Shown: positions 11,739 to 22,530, counted from the first letter of the stretch. The stretch: DNA of 64,000 bases from Maniola hyperantus (GCF_902806685.2 NC_048555.1:9796001-9860000); one strand, 5' to 3'. Made by a program: numbers and translations. Notes: a model not told the origin generated them from the sequence alone.

Positions 11739-12180
11739 TGGTAAGAATTAAAATTCTTAAAGCCAGCTCTCTCCTTCACACTCCTGTACCCATATATTTA
11801 TATCTCTCCTTCGCACCAATTCGCCTTTCACTTAACTCGAAAACACGATGCGCCAGCGCGGCTAGGCGCAAATCAATCGCAACAAAGACATCGTGCTGGG
11901 CGCTCGCTTCTCCGCTCCAAGAACCCGTAATGGCGGACGCCGTGTTGTGTTAAAAACGTGTGTAAACGTGTCGCTAATCGCCTGAACGCCTCAGCTGTGG
12001 TCGATTCTCTCGCGAAAAGAAAGTGAAGTGAACAGAAAAGGAATTTACGAAGAACTGTCGCGCATACGTGAGTTATCCTTTACTTTTCCTTTCTTTATCC
12101 TAGTCCACTGCTTAGAAGCTTCCACTTACAGTCCTGGAGCTATCGAAGATATTATTCATCACGCTTTTTGAATCTGACCA
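11739..12180 (+). repeat. BEL/Pao 5' LTR
   Basis: 442 bp, starting TGGTAAGAATTAAAATTCTT and ending GAATCTGACCA. Aligned by eye to the 3' LTR, the only difference is one extra T near 12168. It should contain the promoter and transcript start. A possible TATA-like TATATTTATAT lies near 11792-11802. Confidence 0.95.
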
Positions 12181-12187
12181 TAGTTTT

Positions 12188-12205
12188 TGGTCCTTCGAAC
12201 CGGAT
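12188..12205 (+). promoter_or_regulatory. Probable primer-binding segment
   Basis: TGGTCCTTCGAACCGGAT starts seven bases after the LTR with TGG, complementary to a tRNA CCA end. The same leader wording is typical of insect BEL/Pao elements. I cannot name the primer tRNA. Its T-arm-like motif lies closer to the CCA than in a normal tRNA 3' end. Confidence 0.6.
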
Positions 12206-12297
12206 GTTTGATTCCGTATAAAATAAAAATATAATTTTCTCGCATCATATTCATAACGCCCCGCCTGTGACGTGTCACGTTTGCGATTCTATCATTA

Positions 12298-12790
12298 TGT
12301 TTTACTTATTTATCGCTAAATAAACGCTTATTGTATGTAAAATATACATAATAAGTTATTTTGTGTATATTTTTACGTAACTTTCGCCATAATATATATC
12401 ATATACCTATGTATCGCTAAATAAACGCTTATTTTATGTAAGATATACATAATAAGTTATTTTGTGTATATTATTACGTAATATTCCCGCCACAATATAT
12501 ATTATATAACTATTTATCGTTAAATAAACGCTTATTTTATGTAAAATATACATAATAAGTTATTTTGTGTATATTTTTGCGTAATACTTCCGCCATAATA
12601 TATTAGATACCTATTTTTCGCTAAAATAAACGCTTATTTTATGTAAAATATACATAATAAGTTATTTTGTGTATATTTTTGCGTAATACTTCCGCCATAA
12701 TATATTATATACCTATTTTTCGCTAAAATAAACGCTTATTTTGTGTAAAGTATACACAATAAGTTATTTTGTGTATATTTTTGCATAAAT
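12298..12790 (+). repeat. Tandem array in the retrotransposon leader (about 102 bp x 4.7)
   Basis: Unit starts fall at about 12311, 12412, 12515, 12616 and 12718, so the period is 101-103 bp. Each unit has TAAATAAACGCTTATTTTAT, a near-palindromic TATACATAATAAGTTATTTT stretch and a short CCGCC/CGCC-containing spacer. It lies between the LTR and the gag start, so it is part of the untranslated leader. Confidence 0.92.
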
Positions 12791-13518
12791 ATATCTCTAG
12801 AATAAATAAATACTTGATATTTGTACATAATATTCATTTATTAAATAAAATTGCTACCTACCTACATCAACTATAGGTAATTATTGGGTTGAGTAGAACT
12901 GCTTACAGTCGAATCTAGAATCATTTTTCGTTATACTTCGCATAATAATTGAATGTTATTGAAGTTTAAAGTCACGTTAGTAAGACGTTTAATAATAGGC
13001 AAAAAGGAATAAGTTATTTTCCTGCTAACCGCACCCGCTAACTATTATATTGAACCTTATTTCGTGGTAATAAGTAATACCCATTTGTAAATAAGTAGGT
13101 ATTCTCTTCAACGCCTTTCGAATTGCTTATCCAGTATACGCTAAATATAACGCCCTGCGCCTGCACCGCTTGTATAGCTACGTACTCGAAACACTCCGAA
13201 GAGGTCGCTCTGGTAGGCTGTAGGTAATTATTATAATAAGTAGGTGTGCCGGCCGCTCGCTGGTACTTAGCTTACCTACTGTATTCGCTCGCGAAACGCG
13301 TGTCTCATTAAAGGTCACGCGCTTTCTTATCAGTTTACGAACATTTTAACGTTTTACCGACTTAATAAAATTGATAGTTGTGTATTGTTGTGTTGTAAAA
13401 ACAATATACAATTATTTATTGTGATTCTAAACACTACACTTAATTAATTAAAGTGATACTAACGTTTTAAAAATAGGAACTTGTTTTGATTAGGTAACTT
13501 TAATTTTTAACATTCAAA

Positions 13519-16500
13519 ATGAGTAAAAATACCGCTGCTACGTCGTATGATAAAGATGAAACTCAACTACTATTATTGGAATCGAAAAGAGACGCAATGT
13601 TTGCGCGCTTACAAAGAATTTATGATACTGCGTCGCAAGTCGATTCTGACCGCACCAAATTATCATCATTATCGATACAGGCGTCTAATATTGATACTTT
13701 GCGCAAAGAGTTTGAATTAAATTTAGATCAATTTAATTTGGCACTAATGAAATTCGATCCTAAATCTACAATTAGTTACCAATCATGGACTTCGTTTGAA
13801 GAAATGTACTGTTTCGTGAAACAAGTGTTAGAGACTTATTCTAATAATAAAAATACTAACTCTGAGAATATTGCTATGCAGTCAATCTCGAATTATCCTA
13901 AAATAAAATCTCGCCTACCTCCTATTGAATTAATGGAATTCTTCGGAGATATAAAACAGTGGCCCTTATTTTACCAACAGTTTAAAAACTTAATACATGA
14001 CAACCCTAATCTTACCGACAATGAAAAAGTATTTTATTTGGTAAGTAAATTGAAAGATAAAGCTTCTTCTGTTTGTGCTGGGTTGCCAACTTGTGCTGAA
14101 AATTACCATATTATTTGGAAAGCTTTAATTGAAAAATATGATGATAATCGCTCGTTAGCAAGCTCATATTTAAATCAGTTACTAAATTTTAAATCGTTAA
14201 ATAATAATAGCGCCGCTGGTCTTGAATCATTTTTAAACAATTTTAATTCCGCTGTAGACGCAATTAAGCAATTAAAATTAAAAGATTTAACTGATTTTAT
14301 TTTGTTACATCTCGCACTGCAAAAATTAGATGCAGATACCGTAAAGCTTTTTGAAATAACTTATCGCAAAGAAAAGATGCCCTCTTACGCAAACTTAATT
14401 GAATTTGTTAAAGAACAAAGTAAAGTCCTATCTAGGACTAATAATTTTAAATCTTCTGATTCTCACGCTGTTAATAAATCACAACCTAAGGGCTCACCTA
14501 TTTCTAAATTAACTAAAACTTTCGTTACCACTGAAAATAACGAAAAGTCAAATGATATTAGATGCATTCTATGCAAAAATTCACAACATATCCATTTATA
14601 TAAATGTCCGCACTTTATGAAATTGTCTCCGCACGAAAGATTCGAAGTAGTGAAGAAGAATTCTTACTGTACAAATTGCTTAAGTATTCTCCATAGAAGT
14701 TCTTCTTGTTCTTCTTCACGCAACTGTGCCCATTGTAATTTAAGGCATTCTTCTTTATTATGCTTTTCTAACGCTAGTAAATCTAATTGTAGTGTTGTGG
14801 TTAATAATTCCACGGCACGAAACGCACCGCACTATAATTCTTCAACGCTAACCGCTATTCAAGCGGAACCTATCGCTAATAAAATCGCTAATGATTACAA
14901 CCCGCACGCTAATTTGCCACTCACTAAATCGACTGAGCAAACCGCTAAGTCTGAGCTTACTATTAGCTCGTCCGCTAATGGACACGCTTCTTTATGTTCT
15001 ATATCGCGCGATTATCGCAATCACCCCGCTACTACCGCTTTATTAGGCACCGCTAAAATTAAAGTACTAGATAAGTACAATCGCTCTCACTTGGTGCGCT
15101 GTCTCATTGACCCCGGCTCACAAAGTGATTATATTTCTATGTCTTGCTGCAAGAGACTATCGTTACCTGTTAACACGCAAAGCCGTTTCTTTGAAGTTCA
15201 GGGAATCGGTGGAACTTCTCAAAAGATACTTGGGATTTCCGATTTTAAATTCAATTCTCGATTCGATGACACTAAAGAATATCATATACGCCCTCTGGTG
15301 GTAGAAGAAATAACTTCTCAGCTACCGAACACACGAGTTGATGTATCCGCTTTAGACCATTTAATTAAAGATATTCCGTTAGCTGATGATAGTTTTTCTG
15401 AACCAGGCTGTATAGATATATTAATCGGAGTAAAGCTTTATTGTGATATTCTGCTTTTTAATAAAATCTCAGGTAACGATAGCTCTCCGTCAGCCATAGA
15501 GACATCTCTAGGGTATGTTATCCTAGGGCATGCGCCTATTCTTTCGCAATTTTCGCACACTTCTGCCTTTTGCTCTATTTGTCCCGTACCGCTTGATAAT
15601 CTTTTAGAAAATTTTTGGAAGGTAGAAGAAGTACCGCAACAGAAATTCTTGAGTCCCGAAGAACAAGACTGTGAGAATATTTACGTCAGCACAACTACAG
15701 GCAACAGCGATGGACGCTTTGCTGCAGTTAATTCTAGAGTTTCTCCTGAAGAATCCACTTCGCCAGTGTTCTACTTACCTCACAGACCTGTTATTCGGGA
15801 TGATAAAACCAGTACTTGTATCAGAATTTTCCTAGATGACTCGACGAAATCTGATTGTGATATATCTTTAAATGATATTCTTCATACAGGCTGCAATTTA
15901 CAAGCAGAAATCTTTAATATTTTAATAAATGTTCGTCTCTACAAAATCGCATTTCTTGCCGATGGAAGGCAAATGTATTTGTGTATCGAAGTTCACCCTC
16001 ACCCTCCGCATCGTAAATACCAACGCATTTTATATAGATTCTCTATTGATGACCCGCTAGACACGTTCGAACTCAATCGTGTCATATTTTCATTGCGCTC
16101 CTCTCTCTTCTTAGCTCTTCGAGCTCTCCGCGAAGTAGCTAAGCAAGAGAGAGAGAAGTGGCCCGCTGCTGCAATCATCGAAAGGGATGTGCATATGGAT
16201 GATCTCGCATCCTCTGCTTCTTCTACTTCAGAGGCAGTAGAGATAGCTGAGCAGCTGATCCACATACTTAACTCCGGTGGATTTGACTTAATTAAATGGA
16301 CTAGTAATTCCCCCGAATTACTACGTCACATACCTAAAACGCACAGACAATCTGAAGACATACCGCTTGATAATAAAAACACCTTCAAGTTTTTAGGCTT
16401 GCTTTGGTTTCACGCTCAAGAATATTTAACGTTTTTCGTATCTCAACCCTCGCTAAGTTGGACAAAACGCTCTATTCTTTTCGCAACTGCGCAACTCTAC

Positions 16501-17310
16501 GATGTTTTAGAACTCGTAGGCCCCGTAATTCTTTACACTAAATTGATTATGAAAGAATTATGGACTTTACAATTGACTTTGGACGAACCTCTCCTCACGC
16601 ATATTATTATAGAAATTAAAAAATTAAAAAATGGAACTGCATGTTCACGCGCTGTTCAAAAATTAATTACTTTTATTCGTGATAGCATAATTCATGTCAC
16701 TGGTCGCTTGAGCTATTACTCTTTTGATTTTATTCACAAACATTCGATTTTCATGCCTAAAAAAGGACACATAATTTTAATAATTGATTATAACCACCGC
16801 GAAAATCTCCACGCTGGACCTCAGGTCCTATTGTCTGTAACTAGACTGAAATTTTGGATTTTATCCGCCAAACGCTCTATAAAACAACGTATTCATAAAT
16901 GCATTAACGGTTATAGATTAAATCCAAAACCTACAATTCCTATTATGGCTGATTTGCCACCTCGCCTCTTAAAGCAAGCTAACGCTTTTAGGCATACCGT
17001 AGTAGACTATGCCGGCCCTCTGCACCTAACTTTCATAAGAGGACGAGGGGTTCGCAAACGAAACGCACGTTTATGTGTATTTATACGTTTAGTATTTAAG
17101 GCAGTTCACTTCGAACTTGCTCTTGATTTGAATTTTGCTTCCTTTCTAAACATATATGAAAGAGTTAGCTCCGCTTTGCAACGGCCGTTAGGTCTTATAA
17201 CTCGCACATTTTCTGGTAGACATGGCTCTACCGGAGTTGCTGAAATAGAAGCGAAAAATGGTTCTTTTATTAGACCAGTGGTAAAGCTTTGTCCTTTGCC
17301 TATCCACTAG
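13519..17310 (+). CDS. BEL/Pao gag-pol polyprotein, internally deleted but open
   Basis: The 1263 residues start at an ATG preceded by CAAA. In order: a gag-like region (about 1-320; Lepidoptera BEL gag/DUF1759 type) and Cys-His knuckles (C349-X2-C352; C384-X2-C387-X4-H392-X4-C397; C403-X2-C406-X3-H410-X4-C415). Next come an aspartic protease with IDPGS (D531), reverse transcriptase with FLADGRQMY (D815) and HMDD (D894, D895), and a Pao-type segment near 950-1020. The text then jumps into an integrase zinc-binding region (H1093, H1098, C1128). The expected second Cys there is Gly1131. Integrase retains only the first Asp (VDYAGP, D1163); the DN and E motifs and RNase H are absent. Family members are usually several hundred residues longer. 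The polyprotein is thus unlikely to be fully active. Confidence 0.9.
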   Translation: MSKNTAATSYDKDETQLLLLESKRDAMFARLQRIYDTASQVDSDRTKLSSLSIQASNIDTLRKEFELNLDQFNLALMKFDPKSTISYQSWTSFEEMYCFVKQVLETYSNNKNTNSENIAMQSISNYPKIKSRLPPIELMEFFGDIKQWPLFYQQFKNLIHDNPNLTDNEKVFYLVSKLKDKASSVCAGLPTCAENYHIIWKALIEKYDDNRSLASSYLNQLLNFKSLNNNSAAGLESFLNNFNSAVDAIKQLKLKDLTDFILLHLALQKLDADTVKLFEITYRKEKMPSYANLIEFVKEQSKVLSRTNNFKSSDSHAVNKSQPKGSPISKLTKTFVTTENNEKSNDIRCILCKNSQHIHLYKCPHFMKLSPHERFEVVKKNSYCTNCLSILHRSSSCSSSRNCAHCNLRHSSLLCFSNASKSNCSVVVNNSTARNAPHYNSSTLTAIQAEPIANKIANDYNPHANLPLTKSTEQTAKSELTISSSANGHASLCSISRDYRNHPATTALLGTAKIKVLDKYNRSHLVRCLIDPGSQSDYISMSCCKRLSLPVNTQSRFFEVQGIGGTSQKILGISDFKFNSRFDDTKEYHIRPLVVEEITSQLPNTRVDVSALDHLIKDIPLADDSFSEPGCIDILIGVKLYCDILLFNKISGNDSSPSAIETSLGYVILGHAPILSQFSHTSAFCSICPVPLDNLLENFWKVEEVPQQKFLSPEEQDCENIYVSTTTGNSDGRFAAVNSRVSPEESTSPVFYLPHRPVIRDDKTSTCIRIFLDDSTKSDCDISLNDILHTGCNLQAEIFNILINVRLYKIAFLADGRQMYLCIEVHPHPPHRKYQRILYRFSIDDPLDTFELNRVIFSLRSSLFLALRALREVAKQEREKWPAAAIIERDVHMDDLASSASSTSEAVEIAEQLIHILNSGGFDLIKWTSNSPELLRHIPKTHRQSEDIPLDNKNTFKFLGLLWFHAQEYLTFFVSQPSLSWTKRSILFATAQLYDVLELVGPVILYTKLIMKELWTLQLTLDEPLLTHIIIEIKKLKNGTACSRAVQKLITFIRDSIIHVTGRLSYYSFDFIHKHSIFMPKKGHIILIIDYNHRENLHAGPQVLLSVTRLKFWILSAKRSIKQRIHKCINGYRLNPKPTIPIMADLPPRLLKQANAFRHTVVDYAGPLHLTFIRGRGVRKRNARLCVFIRLVFKAVHFELALDLNFASFLNIYERVSSALQRPLGLITRTFSGRHGSTGVAEIEAKNGSFIRPVVKLCPLPIH

Positions 17311-17488
17311 AATAACTTAAATATAGTTGATTAGTTTTTAAGTATATTTTACGCTCTTAAATATTATTTTCCGCTTAATTTAAAAACTTATATGTAAGTA
17401 AAGCTATATTTAAGTATTTTATTTTTATAAATTATATCTCTTTTCTCCTTTCTCTATTATTACATAATTGCGAGCTTGACAGCTCACA

Positions 17489-17499
17489 GGCGGGGGAAA
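17489..17499 (+). promoter_or_regulatory. Polypurine tract
   Basis: AGGCGGGGGAA-type purine run directly abutting the 3' LTR at 17500. It would prime plus-strand DNA synthesis. Confidence 0.8.
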
Positions 17500-17940
17500 T
17501 GGTAAGAATTAAAATTCTTAAAGCCAGCTCTCTCCTTCACACTCCTGTACCCATATATTTATATCTCTCCTTCGCACCAATTCGCCTTTCACTTAACTCG
17601 AAAACACGATGCGCCAGCGCGGCTAGGCGCAAATCAATCGCAACAAAGACATCGTGCTGGGCGCTCGCTTCTCCGCTCCAAGAACCCGTAATGGCGGACG
17701 CCGTGTTGTGTTAAAAACGTGTGTAAACGTGTCGCTAATCGCCTGAACGCCTCAGCTGTGGTCGATTCTCTCGCGAAAAGAAAGTGAAGTGAACAGAAAA
17801 GGAATTTACGAAGAACTGTCGCGCATACGTGAGTTATCCTTTACTTTTCCTTTCTTTATCCTAGTCCACTGCTTAGAAGCTTCCACTTACAGTCCTGGAG
17901 CTATCGAAGATATTATTCATCACGCTTTTGAATCTGACCA
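17500..17940 (+). repeat. BEL/Pao 3' LTR
   Basis: 441 bp, starting TGGTAAGAATT and ending CTGACCA, followed by the target duplication TAATA. It matches the 5' LTR base for base apart from one T in a T run. An open frame of 71 codons inside it is a shadow of LTR sequence. Confidence 0.95.
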
Positions 17941-18256
17941 TAATATGACGTACAATACGCGGCCGAAAGTAATGTACGTCGGCTTTTAGAACTACATTTC
18001 GGCTTTGTAGAGCGTTGTCTCTGTCACTCATACCTATATGACATTTTGTCGGTCTCAACGACAGGGACAACGCTCTACAAATCTGCTATCTTGTACTTAT
18101 GTACTTATGTACTTAGTAAGGTCAAAGATGTCCACTGAATATAGCTTGAATTTGGATCAGAGATCGGATTAGTGCGTATGCGATATCCGATGTCGGGCCC
18201 GAGTTTTTTATATCCGTATTTTCACGGATTCGGATCGGATGATTGCGTAACCGCTC
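17941..18256. mobile_element. PIF/Harbinger-like MITE, right half
   Basis: Continues the MITE after the BEL insertion and ends with the arm 18225-18256. Inside, TAGAGCGTTGTCTCTGTC (near 18008) is mirrored by GACAGGGACAACGCTCTA (near 18060). The same TTTCGGCTTTGTAGAGCG block recurs at 29.98 kb and, partly, at 19.55 kb, so the interior may itself be a mobile fold-back. Confidence 0.7.
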
Positions 18257-18365
18257 TTAGGTAAGTATTTAGAGATTGTCATCTTATCATCAAAGATGAA
18301 CGAATATTTGCAGTTTGTAAACGCGTTTTCAGGATAGAGATATTTACTTACGATCACTACCCTCA

Positions 18366-18590
18366 CTACCTACTTATATTGTAAATGCGAAAGTGAGTTT
18401 CTTGGTTTTTGGTTTATTGGTTCGTTGGTTTAGGTATTGGTTGGTTGGTTCATTCTTCAATCATGTCGCATTGGAGCAACGTATCAACGCGATTTTTTGC
18501 ATGGGTATATTTAAACACCTAGAGAGTGACATAGGCTACTTTTTATCCCGGAAAATCAAAGTTCATAGAAAATAAATCCACTCCACCGTA
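18366..18590 (-). repeat. Family B' repeat, reversed, 3' trimmed
   Basis: TTGTAAATGCGAAAGTGAGT at the left, a stretch of expanded GGTT repeats, ATCATGTCGCATTGGAGCAA, then TTATCCCGGAAAATCAAAG. The terminal head is partly lost. Confidence 0.75.
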
Positions 18591-19030
18591 AATAATTAGG
18601 TATCTACCGGTAAGTACGAGTATAATATTTTCTTTCGTCCTCTTCACAATAATTAATTAAGAGACATCAAAGGCAGAGATGAGCTTCCCTGGACTTCTTT
18701 ATGAAATACACCCTTAATACAGATGTCTTTTATTATTCGTTCCCATTCACCTTTGTGACCTTGTTTCTCCCGGCAGGTACCTACATAATATCTGTCTTGT
18801 ACTTAATATCCGACCTGTGTACAGGGTGTACCAATCATTCTCTTTTGATTATTTCCTTTTATGATAAAGTTTTTTTTTTTTTTTAATTAAGAATATTAGC
18901 CATGGTAAATGACTAATATTCCCCTTTCCTCTCCAACTAAGCGTCAGGCTTGTACTAGGAGTAGGTACGACAATAGTGCAACGGGCGGGGTTTATTTAAG
19001 TTATTATTTTTATATCGTAATAAGATGTAA
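18591..19030. other. Unassigned spacer
   Basis: AT-rich, with a poly-T at 18867-18882 and no recognised gene or repeat. Confidence 0.35.
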
Positions 19031-19110
19031 ATGAGAAATTGTATAATATTTTGGTTGTTGATTTGTCCTTCAATGATGCTGAAACGGAGCAACAAATTAA
19101 TATGATTTTT
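19031..19110 (-). repeat. Family B' fragment, diverged
   Basis: Retains TTGATTTGTCCTTCAATGA and GAAACGGAGCAACAAATTAA, corresponding to the centre of B'. It runs directly into the SINE at 19117. Confidence 0.55.
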
Positions 19111-19116
19111 GGATCC

Positions 19117-19421
19117 ATGATCAACTCATCGGCAGCCCACTACTTCCTCTCGGAATTAGAAGAGTTTAGGCCAAACTTCGCCACGCTGGCAAAGTGTGGA
19201 TTGGCAGACTTCACACAGCTTTGAGAACATTATGGAGAACTCTCAGGTGTGCAGCCTGCAGATTTCCTTGCGATGTTTTCCTTCACCCTTAAAGCAAGTG
19301 ATATGTTTTAATTGCTCAAAATGCACATTAACTCCGAAAAATTAGAGGTGCGTGCCCGGAATCGAACATCCGACCTCCCGAATAGGTGTCAGACGTCTTC
19401 ACCACTAGGCTAGCGCGACTC
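19117..19421 (-). repeat. SINE S1, near full length, reversed
   Basis: The body has GGATTGGCAGACTTCACAC and TTTTCCTTCACCCTTAAAGC. The head has CGGAATCGAACATCCGACC and CACTAGGCTAGCGCGACTC. The internal promoter boxes are still legible. Confidence 0.85.
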
Positions 19422-19500
19422 GAACTAATTGACTTTAGGACTCTGGATTCTAGCCCGTTTGAGTTAATGATTATTATATTTAAGAGATATCGACCTTAGC

Positions 19501-19562
19501 ACAGTATGCGATAGAAAATAATGTACATCGACCTTTAGAATGAGATTTCGGCTTTGTGTAGG
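19501..19562 (+). repeat. Fragment shared with the MITE interior
   Basis: AATAATGTACATCGACCTTT and GATTTCGGCTTTGTGTAGG resemble 17965-18015 and 29955-30010. Confidence 0.5.
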
Positions 19563-19738
19563 TATGACTTGTTATTTAAACCCGCTATCATTTATTACAG
19601 ACAAACAAAAGAACTGACAGTTCTGCTAAGCGTAAATTGTAGCACTATTATTCGATACACCAACTGTTTTGTAACATCATGATGAGACAAAGCGTATTTT
19701 GAAATGTTGCCAAACGATTGTATTCCGATTTTTCGATA

Positions 19739-19800
19739 TTAGTCCCGCAAATTGCTATTGCGCTGGAACTATGTCTCATTAACATCGAAATGACTTCATT
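19739..19800 (+). repeat. Family J repeat, copy 1
   Basis: AGTCCCGCAAATTGCTATTG and the following bases up to ACATCGAAATGAC recur almost unchanged at 52472-52530. Flanks differ, so this marks a short dispersed element. Confidence 0.65.
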
Positions 19801-19857
19801 TTGACGTCTTTTCGATATGTCGAATGCTTAGGAGACGCATTAGCAATTAGCATACTA

Positions 19858-20258
19858 AAACGGCTAAGTGCGAGTCAGACTCGCGCACCGGGGGTTTCCA
19901 GCGTATTTTTTCGACATTTTGCGCGATAAATCAAAAACGTGCATAAAAGTAAAGCCCTTTTATATTATGATACTCCATTTGGTACAGCAATCTTACTTAG
20001 AAAGTAGAAAATACTAATTATTTGTTCATAAACACATTTTAATTTTTTTTGTGATGTAACCACAAATTCACGGTTTTCGGATTTCTCCCCTTACGTGTGC
20101 TATAAGACCTACCTGCCTGCCAAATTTCATGATTCTAGGTCAACGGGAGTCGGGAAGTAGGTACCCTATCCTATAGATTTTTTGACAAACATGACAGACA
20201 GACAGACAACGAAGACGTGATCCTATAAGGATTCCTTTTAAGGTACGGTACCCTTAAA
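19858..20258 (+). repeat. Family C repeat, full length
   Basis: Head GCTAAGTGCGAGTCAGACTC, body with TTTTCGACATTTTGCGCGAT and CCAAATTTCATGATTCTAGG, a GACA run, then AAGGTACGGTACCC. No coding capacity. Confidence 0.8.
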
Positions 20259-20884
20259 AGATTCAACACTGATAAATTTTATTTACACCAGTAAATTGTT
20301 AGTCAACGAACGACGATGATGAATTAGGTACATTAGACTTACTGATCGTATGTCACCATCTCGTAAATATTAGATGCGCGAAGAGATAATGTCCGTCCGC
20401 TTCCGTTGCGCCCACGCAACACATGTACGAATGAAGAGAAAAAAGGCACTAACCACAAGTTCAAACAAGGTTACCTTGTAGTAACATTCAGCGGACATTA
20501 TTGCCACCGCAAAATTTTATTGGTTTTGCCAGGTCTCTTTGCGTTTGACTGTTTATTTAGTACCAAAAACTTGAATATTACCTAATAAACACTGAAGTGA
20601 AATGCACAAGAACAAATTATCTCTTGATTTAATTCTAGCGCGCTTCCTAACGCTTTCCATACAAACGTATTCAAAGCTACTCCGTTGAGTTTGATTGGCG
20701 AATATTCAAATGAGAACCAAGTTACGTTCGTATGGAAAGCGCTGGGGAGTGCTCCAGAATCACTTCTGCTAAAAGATTTCTACCAGAAACCCGGGTTTCT
20801 CCTTGCCAAGGAAGTTGCAGAAAAAAGATGAGATATGTTACAACCTTGCAACATAGAATAATTTTATTTCGAAAAATCAGACAG
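20259..20884. other. Unassigned spacer
   Basis: Mixed-composition DNA. The small frame at 20732-20938 is not supported by any family feature. Confidence 0.35.
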
Positions 20885-21160
20885 TTCCTAAACCTAAATC
20901 CACGCGGACGTCAAATCCAAGTCGTTGGCATTAGCTAGTAGATCTAAATATATAAAAGGAAAAGCTGACTGATAGCCTGACTGATTTATCAACGCACAGC
21001 TCAAACTACTGGACGGATCGGGCTGCAGATTATTGCTGCAGGTATTATGACGTAGACATCCGCTAGGAAAGGATTTTTGAGAATTCAACCCCTGAAGGGG
21101 TAGAATAGGGATATGAATTTTGTGTAGTATACGCGGATGAAGTCGCGAGCATAAGCTAGT
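20885..21160 (-). repeat. Family B remnant followed by family A repeat, reversed
   Basis: 20885-20940 is the head end of a B copy (CTAAATCCACGCGGACGTCA). 20942-21160 is a full A copy with CTCAAACTACTGGACGGATC and GAAGTCGCGAGCATAAGCTA. Confidence 0.75.
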
Positions 21161-21764
21161 GCAAGATAATATTACCGGCCTCGTTCACTAATGGACCAAG
21201 AATAGGTACCTCGTGCATGAACTTTGGCCATTCGGTTAAAATTTCAGCCATTCGCTTCCCAACTGTGTAATAAAAGGAATACCTAGTTACAACTGGCTTG
21301 TCTGTGAATGCAGCAAGAGCAAGGACACACATAAGACATGTCGTTCAACTTTAAATTGGTATAAACCCTTGTCGTCATATTCACCTTTTTGCATACAGTC
21401 TTCTCATCATTCTCAGACAATTTTTGGAGAGCCAAAAGTTGTCTCTGCGATGGCTATAACATCGATGGGCCATAAGCGATAAGAGCGCCTTTGCATGCTG
21501 TGTAGTTTATACTTGGTTTTATTTTCTTCTGTAAATTATTTTATTTGTGTGCTATATAGGTTTATAAATAAAATTAAATACAACAGACCATAAGTACATA
21601 TTATTATGTAGAGTAACTTTTACGGGTTTCATTTAAAATTATTTTGAGACTCCAGTTAAAGTTTTTGTCATGGACTTATTATTTACTACCAGTGACCCAG
21701 AGACTAGAAATAGTCCACTGCAAGCCCAAATTAATTTCAGTCGATGGTCTACTCATGTATGTAT
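21161..21764. other. Unassigned spacer
   Basis: No gene or family recognised. Confidence 0.35.
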
Positions 21765-21865
21765 AGTCCGCGACAGGTTGAGATGGCAATCGGGGTATGA
21801 GGCGGGGGACGCCCCGCACACCCACACGTCACGTGCGCTTGCCCGAACCGGGTTTCTTTTTTCTT
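21765..21865. repeat. Family D fold-back, half copy
   Basis: GCGACAGGTTGAGATGGCAA followed by a CpG-rich stretch and CACGTCACGTGCGCTTGCCC. One arm only. Full copies with both arms are at 38.5 and 40.5 kb. Confidence 0.6.
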
Positions 21866-22279
21866 TTCTTACAGCTGTCATCTCCCTTTCTTTTTTCTTT
21901 TCTTCCATCGATATTTTGAATTTAAAGATAAAAATATAAAACTTTTACGCAGGTCCTACATAACTTAAAACTAACATAATATTCGCAGCATCGTGGCAAG
22001 TAAGCAAGTTTTTGTCGTGCTGTGACACGACAAAAAGTCGCACAGTGTGTCGTTCGACTAATATGCACTGACCTAGATCTGAGCTGTCGACACAGGTCGC
22101 CACAAAGTATTGTATTCATTTCTTCCAGACTGTTTTGTGGGAGCTGTCAATTGAACCTACAATATGTCTGCAGTCTACACTGTAGAGCAAGACGTGTAAA
22201 GCATACCTATAGTGTAGAGCTCATTATGTTTAAAGTGTTTTTCTTTGCTTTTTATTTCTAGCAACAATTTTAATTACTT

Positions 22280-22530
22280 TTTAGAGTTCCGTACCTCCAA
22301 AGGGAACAAAGGAAGTCTGTCCGACGTGTCGGTCAAGAAAACCTATAGGGTACTTCCCATTGACCTAGAATCATGAAATTTAGTAGGTAGGTAGGTATTA
22401 TAGCAAAAGGAAATGAATAAATCCGAAAATCGTGAATTTGTGGTTACATTATAATAAAAAAATGTGTTCATGAACAAATAATTTGTATGTATTTTTAAAT
22501 TTCAAAGTAAGATTACTATACCAAGTGGGG
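22280..22530 (-). repeat. Family C repeat, 5' part missing, reversed
   Basis: GAGTTCCGTACCTCCAAAGG at the left, then ATTGACCTAGAATCATGAAA and CACAAATTCACG in reverse sense. The copy stops near 22530. Confidence 0.7.

Larger units (their letters stand above)
11739..17940 (+). mobile_element. BEL/Pao LTR retrotransposon, internally deleted, very recent insertion
   Basis: The 6.2-kb element has TG...CA LTRs and a TAATA 5-bp target duplication (11734-11738 and 17941-17945). A likely primer-binding segment lies just inside the left LTR and a purine tract abuts the right LTR. The LTRs differ by one T in a T run, which implies a very young insertion. The single gag-pol frame is open, but RNase H and most of the integrase core are missing. 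It probably moved with enzymes supplied by an intact relative. Confidence 0.93.

Noticed and set aside
12188..12205. Naming the primer tRNA of the BEL element
   Set aside because: The segment does not match the spacing of a normal tRNA 3' end, and no tRNA set is available for comparison.
12298..12790. CRISPR-like array
   Set aside because: It is a head-to-tail tandem repeat of about 102 bp without unique spacers, inside a eukaryotic retrotransposon.
15999..16265. Reverse-strand gene inside the retrotransposon
   Set aside because: It is a shadow of the gag-pol frame on the opposite strand.
11705..17714. Two similar small proteins at 11705-11953 and 17499-17714
   Set aside because: They are translations of the two LTR copies, not genes.
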